Both the position numbers and the translations under genes were made by a program. From NCBI RefSeq assembly GCF_014705705.1, contig NZ_JACXLD010000008.1, positions 41,410-105,409 of the forward strand: a stretch of 64,000 nt of DNA, written 5' to 3'. The notes below the pieces were generated by a model. It saw only the letters and a program-made list of their open reading frames with translations. It was not told the DNA's origin and made no database searches. Below are positions 29,990 to 38,551 of this stretch, piece by piece; positions within the stretch are counted from its first letter, which is position 1, and every line of letters begins with the position of its first letter. The stretch comes from Spongiibacter pelagi. Its GTDB lineage: Bacteria; Pseudomonadota; Gammaproteobacteria; Pseudomonadales; Spongiibacteraceae.

Positions 29990-30754
29990 GTGGCCCAAAC
30001 GCTTCCCGCCAACTACGCCCCCTCCTCCGATTGCTTGCAAGATAAAGTCATTCTGGTGACTGGTGCAGGCGATGGCATAGGCCGCGCCGCCGCACTCAGC
30101 TTTGCCAAACACGGTGCCACAGTGATTTTGCTTGGTAGAACCACCGACAAGCTGGAAGCGGTTTACGATGAAATTGAAGCCGGCGGACACCCACAACCCG
30201 CCATTTACCCCATGCATTTACGCGGGGCAACGGCCCACGATTTTGAAGCACTGGCAGACACCCTAGAGCGCGAGTTTGGCCGATTAGATGGCTTGCTACA
30301 CAATGCCGCCGTCCTCGGCCAACGCCGCAGCCTGGCACAAACTACGCTAGATAGCTGGGAAGAAGTCATGCAGGTTAATGTCAACGCGCCCTTTATGCTG
30401 ACGCAGGCGCTGCTGCCTTTGATGGCAAAATCGAACTCCGCCTCCATTATCTTCACCTCGTCCAGCGTTGGCAGAAAAGGCCGGGCATTCTGGGGCGCTT
30501 ATGCGGTCTCAAAATTTGCCAATGAAGCGATGATGCAGATTCTGGCAGACGAGGAGTTTGAGCTAAACGGAATTCGCTGTAACAGCATTAATCCCGGCGC
30601 CACCAATACCACCATGCGCCGCACCGCCTATCCGGGCGAAGACCCCAGCACCAATCCCGATCCTGAGGCGCTAATGCCACTGTATTTGTATTTAATGAGT
30701 GCAGAGGGTGCTGACGTGAATGGTCAGCAGTTTGACGCTCAGCCGAAAGGCTGA
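29990..30754 (+). CDS. yciK: YciK-family short-chain dehydrogenase
   Basis: This short-chain dehydrogenase/reductase of 254 residues has the nucleotide-binding TGAGDGIGRAAALSFA, an LHNAAVLG motif, and the catalytic Ser (FTSSSVG) and YAVSK. NPGATNT near residue 205 follows the active site. The GTG at 29990 is chosen because AAAAGGA lies seven bases upstream. The frame is open further upstream but that part overlaps mupP. YciK substrates are unknown. It is the last gene of the mtaD-ubiG-mupP-yciK unit and converges on the HDOD gene. Confidence 0.9.
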   Translation: MAQTLPANYAPSSDCLQDKVILVTGAGDGIGRAAALSFAKHGATVILLGRTTDKLEAVYDEIEAGGHPQPAIYPMHLRGATAHDFEALADTLEREFGRLDGLLHNAAVLGQRRSLAQTTLDSWEEVMQVNVNAPFMLTQALLPLMAKSNSASIIFTSSSVGRKGRAFWGAYAVSKFANEAMMQILADEEFELNGIRCNSINPGATNTTMRRTAYPGEDPSTNPDPEALMPLYLYLMSAEGADVNGQQFDAQPKG

Positions 30755-30792
30755 GCGGAAGGCATTAAGATTACAGGCTACTTGATAGAAAA

Positions 30793-31659
30793 TCAGCCCC
30801 GCAGTAATTCCTGCATAGTTTCAACCTGCTCGTAATAAGAGTCGCTCTGCTCACCGGGCTTTACGGGAAGCCCCAAGCGTTCAAACGCTGGCACGGTCGC
30901 CCAATCGACTTCAGCCAGCGGATGATTGGTGCCCACATAGCTGTGTAGATTTGCCACCATCACCAAATCAGCGTAATCGGCTTTCTCAGGGCGGCGATCA
31001 AAATTCAAATGCTCTTCTGGAATAATCACCAGCTCTGGTGCAAATCCCCAAGACTCTAAAATCTGCCGACCAATAATCGGGGTTAAGTCAATTAAGACCT
31101 GATCCAGCGCCTCCGGATGATCACGCAAAAAACCACGACCTACCGCATAATTCAAAATCGGCAAGGCACCAATTTGATGAACCACACCGGCCAGCGTCGC
31201 CAGCTCTGGCTTTAAGCCTTTTTGCCCTTTCGCCAGGGTATGGCAGATTGCCGCCACATCGGTGCTATGCACCCAGATCGCCCGCATCCGCTTATTGAGC
31301 GCTTCCTTGGTTGAGAGGAAAATTTGCTGCATGGCCATGGTCGTGACCAGCGTAGAAGTATAAGAAAGCCCGATACGACTAATGGCGCCTTTCACATCAG
31401 ACACCGCTTCCAAGCCACGCAATAAAGAGCTATTACCGACCCGAATCAAGCGGGTCGCAATTGAACCGTCTTGCTCAATAATGGCCGCCAAAGCCGCAAC
31501 ACTGATCTCTGGGTCATTGGCAGCCGCACGGATTTCCAGCGCCACTTCTGGCAAGGTAGGCAGAGTAATAGAATCGTTTTCAATCGCGCTGAACAAGTCT
31601 TCTCGAACTTGATCAATAAGTTGGCGAGCTGCAGACACTGGAGGAATCCCCTTTGACAC
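30793..31659 (-). CDS. HDOD-domain signalling protein
   Basis: This 288-residue cytoplasmic protein is made almost wholly of an HDOD domain. The signature is LPTLPEVALEIRAAANDPEISVAALAAIIEQDGSIATRLIRVGNS, followed by a helical bundle with the HQIGALPIL motif in place of the catalytic HD residues. HDOD proteins lack phosphohydrolase activity and often act in signalling, motility or stress regulation. No receiver, GGDEF or EAL domain is attached. It stands alone between convergent yciK and the antiporter gene. Confidence 0.87.
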   Translation of the reverse strand: MSKGIPPVSAARQLIDQVREDLFSAIENDSITLPTLPEVALEIRAAANDPEISVAALAAIIEQDGSIATRLIRVGNSSLLRGLEAVSDVKGAISRIGLSYTSTLVTTMAMQQIFLSTKEALNKRMRAIWVHSTDVAAICHTLAKGQKGLKPELATLAGVVHQIGALPILNYAVGRGFLRDHPEALDQVLIDLTPIIGRQILESWGFAPELVIIPEEHLNFDRRPEKADYADLVMVANLHSYVGTNHPLAEVDWATVPAFERLGLPVKPGEQSDSYYEQVETMQELLRG

Positions 31660-31717
31660 GTTTTAACAAAGGCTAGCAGAAAGCGATTTTGGCACTATCC
31701 CTATAAGTACTTATCTT

Positions 31718-31739
31718 GGGAACTTCTAGGGAACCTCTG
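31718..31739. repeat. Two adjacent 11-bp GGGAAC direct repeats
   Basis: GGGAACTTCTA (31718-31728) is followed directly by GGGAACCTCTG (31729-31739), upstream of the HDOD gene and downstream of the antiporter gene. The second unit plus the following TGATTAA looks like the terminal end of some insertion elements, but no transposase frame lies in this 128-bp gap. Confidence 0.35.
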
Positions 31740-31787
31740 ATTAATTACTGCGTTTGCAATCTCAGTCGTCGGTGGCACTTGCAATGC

Positions 31788-32957
31788 TCATTTATTTGCA
31801 AGCACCCAGCGGGTTGCCATGGGGCCGATAATTTCAAACAGCACCGTCGCCATCACCGTGACTGAGAAAATAACCTCTGACAACTGGGGAAATTCCTGAC
31901 CTGCATAAAGGGCCGCAGCCAAGGCGACACCCGCCTGCGGCAAAAGACAAAATCCCAACTCAGCACGCTGTCGGGCCGAAAAATTAAAGCCTCGGGCGAA
32001 AAAATACCCGCCCAACACTCGACCGAGTGTTCTAAACACCAGATACATCAGCACCAGTGGCCAAGTGTCGTATAGATGCTCAGGCTTAAAACTCACCCCA
32101 ACCAGAATCAAAAATACGATCAACACCGGCCACTCGATATGCCGAATTTCGTGAAACGCAATATCGTGGTGCTTGGCCAGCCGCCCCACCACCATGCCCA
32201 TGGTAATCGCCGCAAGCAAATAGGAGACATCGAGATAGAGCGCCAAACCGGAGCACAGAAACACCATTGCCAAGGCTTCTACCAAGGTCGGTTCGCCCTC
32301 CTGAATCCGCCCTGACAAAAACGCCATAGGAATACCCAGTGCCGCACCCAGTGCAATTCCCCCCAGCATTTCTCGCATGCCTTCAAGAATAAAATGGGGT
32401 TCATAATTCCCGTTAATAACCAAACTCAGGCCACTTAGTAATAAGCCAAACAGCATCAAGCCCCAAACATCATCGAGGGCGACAATCGCAGTTAATAACC
32501 GGGTTAAATGAGTGTCTTTACCCGACTCCTCAATCACATCAGTGGTAGCTAAAGGGTCTGTTGCCAAACTGACTCCGCCCAAAACCAAGGCAATTGGAAG
32601 CGCCACACCGAGTAAGCCTAAACCAGCCACCACCACCCCAAAAGTGACAAGAGTGATACCCAAAGCCAACCACAACGATTTCAGTCCATATTGCGCGAGT
32701 GTTTCACCATCTAATTTCGCTCCCAAAAGAAAGCCGATCAGGGTCAAGGCGATGGTAGCCACATAATCAAACCAGGCATTGCCCAGTGCCGGCAGCACAT
32801 CAAAACCCACAGGGCCAACCACCACACCCAATAAAATCAGAATAGTGACCCGCGGCAATTGGGTTTTGCGCCCCACACTTTCCCCGAGCAAGCCCAAGGC
32901 CAATAGAGCACCAATTAACAAAAGAGATTGGGCGATGATATTGGGTTCAGTAGCCAG
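31788..32957 (-). CDS. Cation/proton antiporter, probably starting at CTG
   Basis: This inner-membrane protein of about 389 residues has roughly 11-12 hydrophobic helices and the monovalent cation:proton antiporter (CPA/NhaP-Kef-like) fold. Family features include the LPRVTILILLGVVVGP segment, LGGVSLATDPLATTDVI and IVALDDVWGLMLFGLL with the conserved aspartates of the ion pathway, and LGFCLLPQAGVALAAAL. There is no C-terminal TrkA-N domain. A TTG at 32921 has no ribosome-binding site. A CTG at 32957 has AGAGG eight bases upstream and restores residues before the first helix, so I chose it. It is the last gene of the adaptor/ABC unit. Confidence 0.83.
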   Translation of the reverse strand: MATEPNIIAQSLLLIGALLALGLLGESVGRKTQLPRVTILILLGVVVGPVGFDVLPALGNAWFDYVATIALTLIGFLLGAKLDGETLAQYGLKSLWLALGITLVTFGVVVAGLGLLGVALPIALVLGGVSLATDPLATTDVIEESGKDTHLTRLLTAIVALDDVWGLMLFGLLLSGLSLVINGNYEPHFILEGMREMLGGIALGAALGIPMAFLSGRIQEGEPTLVEALAMVFLCSGLALYLDVSYLLAAITMGMVVGRLAKHHDIAFHEIRHIEWPVLIVFLILVGVSFKPEHLYDTWPLVLMYLVFRTLGRVLGGYFFARGFNFSARQRAELGFCLLPQAGVALAAALYAGQEFPQLSEVIFSVTVMATVLFEIIGPMATRWVLANK

Positions 32958-32968
32958 AGTATTTACCT

Positions 32969-34168
32969 CTATTCAGTGTGCAGCGCAGCGATTGGATTTA
33001 AGTGGGCCGCCCTGAGTGCCGGGCCAATGCCCGCCAACAAGCCGACCAACATTGACAAGCCCAATGCCAGAAACAGATAAAAACCATTCAGCGCCAGCGG
33101 AATATCTGGCGCAAAGACGTTAACCCCCAGCACGAGAACAACCACCAAAAACAAACCAATTACACCGCCGGATGCGGCAAGCACAATAGCCTCACCCAAA
33201 AACAGCAACACAATCTGTTTTGAGTTTGCGCCGAGCGCGCACAGCAGGCCAATTTCACGAGTGCGCTCTTGCAGCGCCGTGGTCATAATGGTGAGCACAC
33301 CAACACCGCCGACCAGCAGCGAAATACCGCCAAGCGCGGCAACGATCAAAGTCATAATATTGAGGATTTTATCCAAGCTGCCGAGCATATCCTCTTGGGT
33401 AAACAGGGTGAAATCTTCCGCGCCGTGACGAGCGATCAAACGCTCTTTCACCAAGGCTGAAATCCGCCTTGAATTGCCCTGCTCGGAAAACACGACATCC
33501 ACTTCCATCAAGCCATCGCGATTAAATAATTGCTGCGCGCGACTTATGGGAATATAAATCGCATCGTCCAGATCAAAACCCAAAAGCTGGCCCTTGGATT
33601 CCATCACGCCAACCACTCTAAAGCGAGAGTGACCGACACGCACTAATTGCCCCAAGGGGTTTTGTAAGCCAAACAACTCTTTTTTGAGACCCGCACCTAG
33701 CACAGCTAAAGACCGGGCAGACTCCAATTTATCATCGGGTAAAAAGCTGCCTTTACTGACACCGATTAACCATGCTTCTGCGGCCTGCGGCCCCACCCCA
33801 AATACATTGGTATTTCGTGTGTAACGGCCCGCCTCGACTCGGGCGGTGCCAGAAATAACCGGAACCACCGTCTCGACAAAGGGCAACTCACGGAGTGATT
33901 TGGCATCATCCAAACTCAAAGGACGCACGGAATTGACCACACCACTGGCACCTAATGTACTCGACTTGCCCGGCGTAACCGCAATAATCCGGGTGCCAAA
34001 TTGAGAAAAACTTTCCAGCAAATAATGCCGTAAACCCTCTCCCACCGAGGTCAACATCGCCACTGCCATAATGCCAATGGCAATACCGGTAATGGTCAAA
34101 CTACTGCGCTGTTTGCCACTCGTTACCGAGCGCCAGATCCACTGCACAATATCCAGCCATCTCATCAC
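32969..34168 (-). CDS. MacB/FtsX-type ABC transporter permease
   Basis: This 399-residue permease has an N-terminal transmembrane helix, a periplasmic MacB_PCD-like domain (about residues 45-240), and a three-helix FtsX module (about 275-390). The FtsX module includes LVGGVGVLTIMTTALQERTREIGLLCALGANSKQI, the cytoplasmic coupling motif. It is paired with a second permease of the same type, an ATPase and an adaptor. The outer-membrane partner is not encoded here; a general TolC would be needed if this is a tripartite exporter. The substrate is unknown. Confidence 0.9.
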   Translation of the reverse strand: MMRWLDIVQWIWRSVTSGKQRSSLTITGIAIGIMAVAMLTSVGEGLRHYLLESFSQFGTRIIAVTPGKSSTLGASGVVNSVRPLSLDDAKSLRELPFVETVVPVISGTARVEAGRYTRNTNVFGVGPQAAEAWLIGVSKGSFLPDDKLESARSLAVLGAGLKKELFGLQNPLGQLVRVGHSRFRVVGVMESKGQLLGFDLDDAIYIPISRAQQLFNRDGLMEVDVVFSEQGNSRRISALVKERLIARHGAEDFTLFTQEDMLGSLDKILNIMTLIVAALGGISLLVGGVGVLTIMTTALQERTREIGLLCALGANSKQIVLLFLGEAIVLAASGGVIGLFLVVVLVLGVNVFAPDIPLALNGFYLFLALGLSMLVGLLAGIGPALRAAHLNPIAALHTE

Positions 34169-34170
34169 AT

Positions 34171-35382
34171 TCAGCCTTTCTGCAAGGCCTGAATCGGCGC
34201 CAAGGCCGTGGCTTTTTTAACTGGCAGCCATGCGAATACCAAGCCCGCCGCAATAGCGATGCCCACCGCCACCAAAGGCGCCCATAGCGGCGGCCGCAAA
34301 GTAAGTCCCGGTAAAATCTGGGTAGCAAGAATTAAGATAATAAGGGCAAGTAGTAAGCCCAGCGCGGCACCAATAAAACTGCTGATAACCGATTCCAACA
34401 GAAATATTTTGGCGACCTGCGCGGTGGAAGCCCCAAGCGCTTTTAGTAAGCCAATTTCATCGGTGCGCTGCCCAACACTGATCAAGGCAATATTCATCAC
34501 CAACACACCCGCCACCAACAAACTGACCGAAGCGATTAAACCTACCCCGAGGGTCATTACACCCAAGACCTGATCAAAACTGCTGAGCATGGCATCCGGG
34601 CTGACCACCGTAACGTCCTCTTCGCCCTGATGAAACTGTGTCATTGCGGCCAATATCAGCGCAGTTGAACGCTCTACCGACAAGCCCGGCGCAAGGCGAA
34701 CCACCAAACGAAACAAACCTTGGGTATTAAAAATACGCTGTGCGGCAGCAACGGGAATCAACACCGCATCACTCAAATCCGTGCCCATGGCATCGCCGCG
34801 CCCTGCCAGCACACCAATCACATGGCAGCGATAGTCGGCAATCCGCAGATTTTCACCAATAACCTTGGCGCTAGCACCGAACAATTCATCGCGCAGGGTC
34901 TCCCCAATCAAGCACTCTTCTGAACTGTCTCGTATATCGCTGGCAGTAAAGTTTCTACCCTGTGCCAAGCTGAGTTGACGAATATCCAACAAGCTGCCGG
35001 TACTACCTAATACCAAGACTTCACGGGCTCGGTCTTGATAGGAAACCTCCGCTGAGCCCACGACCATTGGCGCGACATCCAATACCGCCGGCAAACGCTG
35101 TTTTAACAGGTAAGCCTCGTCCAAGGTAATATCCCGCGCGGCAACACCGGTGACCGGCGGCAGGCCGCCCGTGGTTTCATTGCGGCCGGGTAACACCGCG
35201 AGAATATCTTTGCCGAGAAAGGAAAACTCATCCATTACATAGCGACGAGCACCATCGCCTAACGCGGTCAAAACCACCACAGCGGCAACACCTAGGCCGA
35301 TAGCCAACAGCACCATCGCACTGCGAAATCGATAGCGAATTAATGACTGCAGACTAAAAAGCACCAGATCCCAGCTTCGCAT
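34171..35382 (-). CDS. MacB/FtsX-type ABC transporter permease
   Basis: This 403-residue permease is homologous to the following one in the unit. It has the same layout: an N-terminal helix (IGLGVAAVVVLTALGDGARRYV), a periplasmic domain of about 200 residues, and a C-terminal FtsX module with NIALISVGQRTDEIGLLKALGASTAQVAKIFLLE. The two permeases would form a heterodimer with the LolD-like ATPase. The gene follows the ATPase by zero bases and ends two bases before the next permease. Lol lipoprotein release is unlikely, because an HlyD-type adaptor heads the unit. Confidence 0.9.
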   Translation of the reverse strand: MRSWDLVLFSLQSLIRYRFRSAMVLLAIGLGVAAVVVLTALGDGARRYVMDEFSFLGKDILAVLPGRNETTGGLPPVTGVAARDITLDEAYLLKQRLPAVLDVAPMVVGSAEVSYQDRAREVLVLGSTGSLLDIRQLSLAQGRNFTASDIRDSSEECLIGETLRDELFGASAKVIGENLRIADYRCHVIGVLAGRGDAMGTDLSDAVLIPVAAAQRIFNTQGLFRLVVRLAPGLSVERSTALILAAMTQFHQGEEDVTVVSPDAMLSSFDQVLGVMTLGVGLIASVSLLVAGVLVMNIALISVGQRTDEIGLLKALGASTAQVAKIFLLESVISSFIGAALGLLLALIILILATQILPGLTLRPPLWAPLVAVGIAIAAGLVFAWLPVKKATALAPIQALQKG

Positions 35383-36060
35383 TCACTCACCACTGCTGTC
35401 GCTGGCAATTCGCCCATCGACCATGGTGATTTTTCGATGGGCGCGGGAGCCGAGTTGAGGATCGTGAGTTACCACCAACAAGGTAATGCCCTCACTATTT
35501 AATTCTTCAATAAGATCGATAACTTCAGCGCCGGAGCGGCTATCCAAATTTCCGGTAGGTTCATCGGCAAGCAGAAGTTTTGGCCGTCTTACAATCGCTC
35601 TAGCCAAGGCCACTCGCTGGCGCTGACCACCAGATAATTGACGCGGCAGGTGATCGGCGCGATCGGCAATACCCAGTCTGGTCATGGCCTGTTCAGCCAA
35701 ATGTCGTCGCTCCTTCGGCGGCACGCCGACCAACATCATTGGCAGTTCAATATTTTCTCTCGCGCTTAGGCGTGGGATAAGGTGATAGGCCTGAAAAACA
35801 AAACCAATTTTTTCACTGCGCGTTGCTGCGCGTTCGGGCTCAGAAAGCGTCGTCGTGTCTACGGTATCTAGGCAATAGCGTCCAGAGTCGATTTGATCCA
35901 GCAAACCAAGCATATTTAGCAAGGTCGATTTACCCGAACCGGAAGGCCCCATGACCGAAATATACTCGCCCTGATTAATATGCAGACTTACCGAATCCAG
36001 CGCGTGAACCGACTGATCACCGAGATAAAAGGTTTTGCAGACTTTATCCAGCTCAATCAT
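35383..36060 (-). CDS. ABC transporter ATP-binding protein (MacB/LolD type)
   Basis: This 225-residue ATPase has Walker A GPSGSGKST at about residue 37, the Q-loop in VFQAYHLIPRLSARENIELPM, the LSGGQRQRVALARA signature, Walker B LLADEPTGNLD, and a switch histidine in VVTHDP. The N-terminal ELDKVCKTF and the absence of a membrane part place it in the MacB/LolD group, which drives mechanotransmission rather than transport through the membrane. It lies between the adaptor gene and the first permease with almost no spacing. Confidence 0.95.
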   Translation of the reverse strand: MIELDKVCKTFYLGDQSVHALDSVSLHINQGEYISVMGPSGSGKSTLLNMLGLLDQIDSGRYCLDTVDTTTLSEPERAATRSEKIGFVFQAYHLIPRLSARENIELPMMLVGVPPKERRHLAEQAMTRLGIADRADHLPRQLSGGQRQRVALARAIVRRPKLLLADEPTGNLDSRSGAEVIDLIEELNSEGITLLVVTHDPQLGSRAHRKITMVDGRIASDSSGE

Positions 36061-36062
36061 GC

Positions 36063-37220
36063 CTAGCGCTGCTCTAGCGAATCTGTTTGTTCGCGCACCG
36101 CCGCGCCTTCTTGCAAACCGGGTTCGTCTGGGCTGCGCACAATACGCTCACCTTCTTTTAAACCCGACACAATTTCAGTATAAGTCCAGTTTGAAAGACC
36201 TTTGCTAACCGCTCGCCGTTGCAGCCGCTGCTGTTCGTCAACCAGCCAAACGCTGTTATCTGGCAATAGCGCTTCACTAGGTATGCGCAGCACATTTTCA
36301 TGGCGCGCCTCAATCAACAACAAGTCCGCGCTATAACCGACCAGCAGTGCAATATCTTCAGGCAAGGTTTCAAGCTGAACCTCAACTTCCACGGTGCGCG
36401 CTTGTCGCTCAAGATCTAATACATAGGGGGCAATGCGCCGAACCCGCCCCTGTAATTCACGATTGCGAAAGGCGTCTAATGTAATGACTGCGGGCATATC
36501 CAGGCGCAAATTACTGGCATCGATTTCATCTATCGGCGCAGACACATACAGGCAGCTGTAATCGATCAAATCCACTGCAGCCGGGGTTGGAATGCCCGGC
36601 GGAGAGGGGGTTATATACTCCCCAACTTCGCCGTTTATTTCGGCAACAATTCCAGCAAAGGGAGCGTGTAAACGGCTTCGATCCAAGATCGCCTGCGCCA
36701 ACTGCAAGCGGGCCTCGGCCACACCTACTTGCCCGCGAGCGGCATCACAAAGCCGCTGCTGTGACTGCGCGGCGGTTTGGGCGGTATCCAAATTTTCGAT
36801 CGAGGCCAGTTTTTTACTACGCAATGATTCTATGCGCTTCGCCTCGCGCTGCCGTAAGTCAGCCATTAAACAGGCATTTTGAGATTCATTTATTGCGGAG
36901 GTCACGAGTTGTTGAGCTTGAACAACTTCCGCTTCGCGATCCTTATTCCACAGCTCTAGCAATAATTGTCCGCTGTCGACTTTATCGCCCTTTTTCACTA
37001 ATAAGCGATCTACAACACCGCCTATCGGCATGGATAATCTTGAACGTCGACACGCTTTCACTGTACCCGCGCGGGTATTAGATACGGTGGCTTCGACCAC
37101 GCCCTGCTCAACCGTAACCAACCAAACCGGCACCGGTTCTTTCGGCAGCCAGCGCCACAATACGACGACGCTAATAAGCACAACGGAAAGCAACAGTAAC
37201 CAACGCTTTTTATGTATCAA
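36063..37220 (-). CDS. Periplasmic adaptor (membrane fusion) protein of ABC exporter
   Basis: This 385-residue membrane-fusion protein has an N-terminal anchor helix (residues 6-24), then a lipoyl-like half domain (SMPIGGVVDRLLVKKGDKVDSGQLLLELW), an alpha-helical hairpin (about 95-175), the second lipoyl half (LHAPFAGIVAEINGEVGEYI), a beta-barrel and a membrane-proximal domain. This is the MacA/HlyD layout. The start is TTG with GAGGA about eight bases upstream. It heads a leftward unit of adaptor, ATPase, two permeases and an antiporter, a tripartite efflux system of unknown substrate. Confidence 0.9.
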   Translation of the reverse strand: MIHKKRWLLLLSVVLISVVVLWRWLPKEPVPVWLVTVEQGVVEATVSNTRAGTVKACRRSRLSMPIGGVVDRLLVKKGDKVDSGQLLLELWNKDREAEVVQAQQLVTSAINESQNACLMADLRQREAKRIESLRSKKLASIENLDTAQTAAQSQQRLCDAARGQVGVAEARLQLAQAILDRSRLHAPFAGIVAEINGEVGEYITPSPPGIPTPAAVDLIDYSCLYVSAPIDEIDASNLRLDMPAVITLDAFRNRELQGRVRRIAPYVLDLERQARTVEVEVQLETLPEDIALLVGYSADLLLIEARHENVLRIPSEALLPDNSVWLVDEQQRLQRRAVSKGLSNWTYTEIVSGLKEGERIVRSPDEPGLQEGAAVREQTDSLEQR

Positions 37221-37403
37221 CAGAATGTCCTCATCTGCAGACTGTTATCGCCCGAATTACATTACTGCCATGCAGCCGTTAATAGCAAATCAAACCGAGC
37301 AAATATCACCCCGCTTTCTTGACATACTTACAGAGCAGTAGAACACTCGCCCAGAACATTATTTTCTGTCTGAACAACATAATATAAATAAGGAAAATAT
37401 TCG

Positions 37404-38483
37404 GTGACTCTTCTGCACTCCCAGCTATTGCGAATACTTGCCCTGCCTGCCCTCGTTTTTGGATTAACCGCCTGTGACGGCAGTATCCATAATGCGCCCT
37501 GCGATGCTGTTGATAACGCCACGCCTTATTGTGGCCTGCAGGCTCCCGAGGATATTGAATCCACACCTGATGGTCGCTATCTGATTTTGTCTCATTTTGG
37601 CGGACTGACCAGCGCACATTCTGGCAGCATAGGTCTTTTCGATACCTTAGATTCTAGCCATCGCACGCTGTTTCCCCTTGATCAAAATCAAGATATGTCT
37701 TCTACAGAGCTTTGGGGCGATGAAAACTGTATTACGCCACCAGCGGCGAGTTTCTCTCCACACGGTATACATCTTTCGCAACGCGGTGATCAGCGCTGGC
37801 AGCTGCTTGTCGTAAATCACGGCAATCGCGAGGCCGTGGAATTTTTTGAATGGTTGCCAAACAGCAAGGAAATTTTGTGGCGAGGCTGCGCTCAATTTCC
37901 TGAAGGCAGTTACCTTAATGATGTTGTCGCCAGCCCCGAAGGTGGACTGCTGGTAAGTCATATGTTTGACAAGCACAGCAAGCTCGAACTGATTCAATCC
38001 TTATTCGGCAGCAATCACGGTCATGTGTGGTATTGGCGCCGCAATCAAATGCCTGAAGTGCTGATGGGCAGTGAAGGCAGCTTTGCCAATGGCCTGCAAA
38101 TCAGTCCCGATGGCCGCTATTTGTTTATTAATATGTGGGCGGATGGCGAAGTCGTAAAAGTCGACCGTCGCAGTGGCACCGTGCTCGGCCGAGTCTCAAT
38201 CAGTTATCCCGACAATAGCGCTTGGCTGCAGGATGGCCGTCTACTGGTAACTTCTCAGGAAATGGGCGGTTTTCTCCCCACCATTTGCACCAGTGTCGAG
38301 AATAGTTATTGCCCCTCGCCGTTTAAACTTGTTGCTGTTGATCCCGATACATTAGAGAGCGAAATACTCTATCGACATGAAGGCGCACCGATGGGCGCCG
38401 GCACCGTAGGTGTACAAAATGGCAAAGATATCTATGTCGGTTCCTATGCTGGAGACCGTTTATTAAGAGTGAGTTTTCCGTAA
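37404..38483 (+). CDS. Beta-propeller lipoprotein (SMP-30/strictosidine synthase-like)
   Basis: This 359-residue exported protein has a signal peptide with the lipobox LTAC at residues 21-24, so it should be a lipoprotein. The mature part has repeated propeller-like segments such as TPDGRYLILSHFGG, SPHGIHLSQRG, SPEGGLLVSHMFD, SPDGRYLFINMWADGEV and a final VGSYAGDRLLRV. This pattern resembles the six-bladed SMP-30/arylesterase group, whose members hydrolyse lactones or esters. I cannot identify a substrate. The start is GTG with AAGGA upstream. It is divergent from the adaptor gene and has its own terminator. Confidence 0.75.
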   Translation: MTLLHSQLLRILALPALVFGLTACDGSIHNAPCDAVDNATPYCGLQAPEDIESTPDGRYLILSHFGGLTSAHSGSIGLFDTLDSSHRTLFPLDQNQDMSSTELWGDENCITPPAASFSPHGIHLSQRGDQRWQLLVVNHGNREAVEFFEWLPNSKEILWRGCAQFPEGSYLNDVVASPEGGLLVSHMFDKHSKLELIQSLFGSNHGHVWYWRRNQMPEVLMGSEGSFANGLQISPDGRYLFINMWADGEVVKVDRRSGTVLGRVSISYPDNSAWLQDGRLLVTSQEMGGFLPTICTSVENSYCPSPFKLVAVDPDTLESEILYRHEGAPMGAGTVGVQNGKDIYVGSYAGDRLLRVSFP

Positions 38484-38490
38484 TTCAGAT

Positions 38491-38530
38491 ATGCAAAAGG
38501 CCATCATTTAGATGGCCTTTTGCATTTTCG
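38491..38530. terminator. Strong bidirectional rho-independent terminator
   Basis: A perfect 15-bp stem (38491-38505 with 38511-38525) has a 5-nt loop. TTTT follows on the plus strand, and an A/T-rich region follows on the other side. It ends the lipoprotein gene and could also serve the leftward aminotransferase gene whose stop is at 38552. Confidence 0.9.
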
Positions 38531-38551
38531 CTTTCTTTTAAAATCGCGTTT

